The notes under the pieces: model-generated
The model's database searches: none
What the model was told of the DNA's origin: nothing
Seen by the model: the letters and a program-made list of their open reading frames with translations, nothing else
Position numbers and translations under genes: made by a program
Assembly (NCBI GenBank): GCA_903934325.1
Contig: CAIZNH010000041.1
Coordinates: forward strand, 1 to 64,000
Origin: an uncultured Alphaproteobacteria bacterium
GTDB taxonomy: Bacteria; Pseudomonadota; Alphaproteobacteria; Sphingomonadales; Sphingomonadaceae
DNA length: 64,000 bases
Reading direction: 5' to 3'
Shown here: one piece after another, positions 61,239 to 64,000 of the stretch
How positions within the stretch are numbered: the stretch's first letter is position 1
Layout of the letters: each line of letters starts with the position of its first letter

Positions 61239-62674
61239 TTCACATCTCCTTCGCCGGGCTGGCCGAGTTCGAAATCGCTCACCGGCCGTCGTTTGGGGTC
61301 ATTGGCGTCGAACATCAGCGCGCCGTCGATCCACACCTTCTCGGGCCGCGAATAGACCGAGAGCGGATCGCCGTTCCACAGCACCACGTCGGCCATCTTG
61401 CCCGCTTCGAGACTGCCGGTCATGTCCTCGATGCCCATCGCCTTGGCGGGGTTGTAGGTGATCCAGCCGATCACGGTCGCATCGGGAATGTCGATGCCGA
61501 GCCGCAGGCCTGCCGCCTGCGCCTTGGCGGCTTCCTGATTGAGGCGCTGGATATCGTTCGCATCGTCGGAGTGGATGACGACGCAGGCCCCTTCACGCTG
61601 GAGGAAGGCGGCGTTTTCGAGGATGCCGTCGTAGCTTTCCATCTTGAAGCCGTACCAGTCGGCCCAGATCGCGCTGCACACATCGTTTTCGCGCAGCAGA
61701 TCGCCGATCTTGTAGGCCTCGACCGCGTGGTGGAAGGCGCTGACCTTGTAGCCCATCTCCTTGGCCATATCCATCACAAGCGCCATTTCATCGGCGCGGT
61801 AACAGTGGTTGTGGACGAGGATCTCGCCCTTCAGCACGCCCACCAGCGTCTCTTGGGCGAGATCGCGCTTGGCTTCGGGGTTGTTGGCATAGTCGATTGC
61901 GGCGAGCCATGTTTCGCGGTTGACGGCAAGGTTGCCCATGCGGGTCGAAGGCATCCGCCCGCGTGCGCCATAGACGCGCTTGGGGTTCTCCCCGCAGGCC
62001 ATCTTGAAGCCATAGGGCGCGCCGGGGAACTTCATCCCCTGGGTGGTGCGCGCGGGCACGTTCTTGAGGGTGACCGAGCGCCCGCCCATCAGGTTGGCCG
62101 AGCCGGGGAGGATTTGCAGCGCGGTGATCCCGCCATTGGCGAGCGCGCGGCCAAAGCCCGGGTCTTGCGGCCAGACCGAATGTTCGGCCCAGACTTCGGG
62201 CGTGGTCGGCGCGGTGGCTTCGTTGCCGTCCGAATGGGCGTCAACCCCGGGGGAGGGGTAGTTGCCAAGGTGCGAGTGGATGTCGATGATGCCGGGGGTG
62301 ACGACCTTGCCGGCGGCGTCGTACACCGCGACATCGGCCGGGATCGGCGTGTCCGGCCCGCCGACCGCGACGATCTTGCCGCCGCTCATGAACACGACGC
62401 CGTTCTCGATCTTGCCGCCGCGCCCGTCATAGACGGTGGCGCCGCGGATCGCCGTGGCGGTGCCGGGATAGGGCTTGTAGGTCGAGGGGTAGACCGGATC
62501 GCCGGCCTTGGTGGCGGCAAAGGCAGGGGCTTCGGCGACGGCCTCGTCCTTGTCCTTCTTCTTCTTGTCGCGCTCTTTCGCGCCAGCGACCGTTGCGCCC
62601 GCGATCAGCGCCAGCGCGCTGGCGAAGGTGGTGAACGCGGCCAACCGCGCACGCGTGCTCTTATCTGCAAACAT
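61235..62674 (-). CDS. exported amidohydrolase (imidazolonepropionase-like)
   Basis: 479 residues with a signal peptide (LAAFTTFASALALIAGATVAGA) and a Lys/Asp/Glu-rich linker (34-48). All metal ligands are present: DIHSH (His133, His135), VHNH (His288, His290), HH at 315-316, and HSDD (His368, Asp370). Periplasmic hydrolase of unknown amide or peptide-derived substrate. The downstream paralogue has lost this site. The POT transporter upstream suggests peptide use. Confidence 0.9.
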   Translation of the reverse strand: MFADKSTRARLAAFTTFASALALIAGATVAGAKERDKKKKDKDEAVAEAPAFAATKAGDPVYPSTYKPYPGTATAIRGATVYDGRGGKIENGVVFMSGGKIVAVGGPDTPIPADVAVYDAAGKVVTPGIIDIHSHLGNYPSPGVDAHSDGNEATAPTTPEVWAEHSVWPQDPGFGRALANGGITALQILPGSANLMGGRSVTLKNVPARTTQGMKFPGAPYGFKMACGENPKRVYGARGRMPSTRMGNLAVNRETWLAAIDYANNPEAKRDLAQETLVGVLKGEILVHNHCYRADEMALVMDMAKEMGYKVSAFHHAVEAYKIGDLLRENDVCSAIWADWYGFKMESYDGILENAAFLQREGACVVIHSDDANDIQRLNQEAAKAQAAGLRLGIDIPDATVIGWITYNPAKAMGIEDMTGSLEAGKMADVVLWNGDPLSVYSRPEKVWIDGALMFDANDPKRRPVSDFELGQPGEGDVK

Positions 62675-62761
62675 TCAGAGACTCCCCGTCTTCCCGCCAG
62701 CTTTGTGACGGGAAAACGGGGGCCTGTCCATGCAGTTGGACGACTAATTTGTCAGGCGAAC

Positions 62762-64000
62762 TTACTCGGCCCGGCTGGCAGCGACGGGGTAGGCCTCGTC
62801 GACGTTCTCGGTGCCCCCGGCACTGTCGTCCTTCAGCGTGTCGAGGTGCATCAGCTTCTTGATCAGCGGGCTGATCACCAGCACGCCGACGCCGACCGCA
62901 ATCGCGACCCAGCCGATCTGGCTGTAGACGCCGAGCACGACCTCCTTGCCCGCGCCTTCGCCCGAGGCGGCTTCCGAACCGGTTGCCGCCGCGATCAGGC
63001 CGGCGGCGAAGTTGCCGGTGGCCGAGGCAAAGAACCATGTGCCCATGATCAGCGATGCCATGTGCGCAGGCGCAAGGCGGTTCATCGCCGAAAGGCCGAC
63101 GGGGCTGAGGCACAGCTCGCCGGTGGTGTGGAGCAGGTAGATGAGGAAGATGAACACGACCGGGGTCATGTCACCCGTCGCCGCGCCCGCGACCAGCACG
63201 AGGAAGCCCGCGCCCAGCTGCATCAGCGCCAGACCGAACTTGGCCGGGGCCGAAGGCTCCAGCCCCTTGCGCCCGAGCCAGGTCCACAGCGCCGCGAACA
63301 GCGGAGCGAGCAGCACGATGTACATCGCGTTGACCGACTGGAACACCGAAGCCGGCACACCCGCGCGGTCGACATAGCGATCGGTGTAGAGGTTGAGCGA
63401 CGAGCCCGCCTGTTCGAACAGCGCCCAGAACAGGATCGAGCCGATGATCAGGAACATCGCGGCGAAGATGCGGTCGCGGTCTTCCGAGGGCAGCTTCACC
63501 ACGGCGGTGAACAGCACATAGGCCACCAGCAAGGCCCCCGAGAGGCCGAGCAGGCCGCCGACCACCGACTGGTTCTGCACCATCCACCAGCACGCGCCCA
63601 CAGCGGCCACGCCGACCGCGTAAAGGCCCCATTCGGTGCCCTTGGCGAGCGCCTTGGGCGGCTCGCCCCGGCCCAGCAGCAGCGGCTTGAACGAGACGAA
63701 GACGATCAGGCCGGCCAGCATCCCGAAGCCCGCCGCGCCGAAGCCATAGGCCCAGCCATAGGTCTCGCCCAGATAGCCGCACAGCAGCGAGCCGAGGAAG
63801 GCGCCGAGGTTAATCCCCATGTAGAAGATCGTGTAGGCCCCGTCGCGCCGCACATCGGTGCGCTGGTAGAGCTGGCCGACGATTACCGAGATGTTCGCCT
63901 TCAGGAAGCCCGAACCGACGATGATGAAAGCGAGCGCCAGCCAGAAGATGTTGAGGCTGGCCGCGTCCTGTCCGCCATTGCCTTCAAAGCCCATCAGGAA
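62762..64000 (-). CDS. POT-family (proton-dependent oligopeptide) transporter, partial
   Basis: The 3' 412 or so codons; the N-terminus lies beyond 64000, so it is truncated by the window edge. About ten membrane helices are visible. FYMGINLGAFLGSLLCGYLGETYGW is the conserved PTR2 second signature region, and PVFIFLIYLLHTTGELCLSPVGLSAMNRLAP the C-terminal POT motif. It imports di- and tripeptides with protons. 87 bp upstream of the amidohydrolase operon, probably its first gene. Confidence 0.92.
   Translation of the reverse strand, partial: FLMGFEGNGGQDAASLNIFWLALAFIIVGSGFLKANISVIVGQLYQRTDVRRDGAYTIFYMGINLGAFLGSLLCGYLGETYGWAYGFGAAGFGMLAGLIVFVSFKPLLLGRGEPPKALAKGTEWGLYAVGVAAVGACWWMVQNQSVVGGLLGLSGALLVAYVLFTAVVKLPSEDRDRIFAAMFLIIGSILFWALFEQAGSSLNLYTDRYVDRAGVPASVFQSVNAMYIVLLAPLFAALWTWLGRKGLEPSAPAKFGLALMQLGAGFLVLVAGAATGDMTPVVFIFLIYLLHTTGELCLSPVGLSAMNRLAPAHMASLIMGTWFFASATGNFAAGLIAAATGSEAASGEGAGKEVVLGVYSQIGWVAIAVGVGVLVISPLIKKLMHLDTLKDDSAGGTENVDEAYPVAASRAE

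Overview
The window looks like chromosome from an alphaproteobacterium of the Sphingomonadales, most likely Erythrobacteraceae (Erythrobacter/Porphyrobacter-like). This is inferred from the high GC content, the protein families and familiar gene orders such as DUF3576-leuS-lptE-holA and rpe-heparinase-purH. Most of it is ordinary core genome. A lower-GC block at about 24.8-41.2 kb is clearly acquired.

Left arm (1-24.7 kb): ung; an RNase D-like exonuclease with lptC-lptA; an exopolysaccharide-initiating sugar transferase; DUF3576-leuS-lptE-holA; phaB; a membrane-bound LuxR-type/DUF4019 protein; RNase T2; nadC; a LytS/LytTR-type two-component pair; a thioredoxin-fold plus M48 metalloprotease cluster; a PAS_5-like acidic protein; DUF2141 plus fatty-acid hydroxylase; and mmcB with a textbook alphaproteobacterial LexA box.

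Islands (24.8-41.2 kb): tRNA-Arg(CCG) is the attachment gene for two tandem integrative islands. The 3' part of the tRNA is repeated at 32876 and 41164, so three att copies delimit island A (about 8.1 kb) and island B (about 8.3 kb). Island A has an intact tyrosine integrase, a second small recombinase, an AT-rich group of unrecognised genes behind a hairpin-rich non-coding region, and several secreted or lipoproteins. Island B begins with a decayed sister of the same integrase, broken against a P-type ATPase fragment. It then carries a compact four-gene chaperone-usher fimbrial operon of the archaic/SCPU type (pilin, chaperone, usher, tip adhesin) and a complete IS3-family element inserted next to an older IS3 remnant. 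The presumed original tRNA terminator is stranded beyond att3, about 16 kb from the tRNA body. The reconstructed history implies that island A changed the tRNA discriminator base from G to A.

Right arm (41.4-64 kb): a three-gene TadE/TadG operon, a LacI-type regulator with a candidate operator, a diacylglycerol-kinase-like gene coupled to a possible Tam41-like CDP-DAG synthase, rpe-heparinase-purH, msrA, a Zur-like regulator, dxs, mlaA, an enoyl-CoA hydratase, a thioesterase/HxlR divergent pair with two matched palindromes, and a POT transporter-amidohydrolase-amidohydrolase-FKBP operon in which the second amidohydrolase has lost its metal ligands. The POT gene runs off the right edge.

Non-genic highlights are an 11-bp phased repeat at two distant loci (about 10.03 and 52.14 kb), a candidate structured RNA plus hairpin array in island A, and a shared palindromic box upstream of the sugar transferase and the Tad operon. 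All functional calls come from reading motifs by eye; no database search was run.
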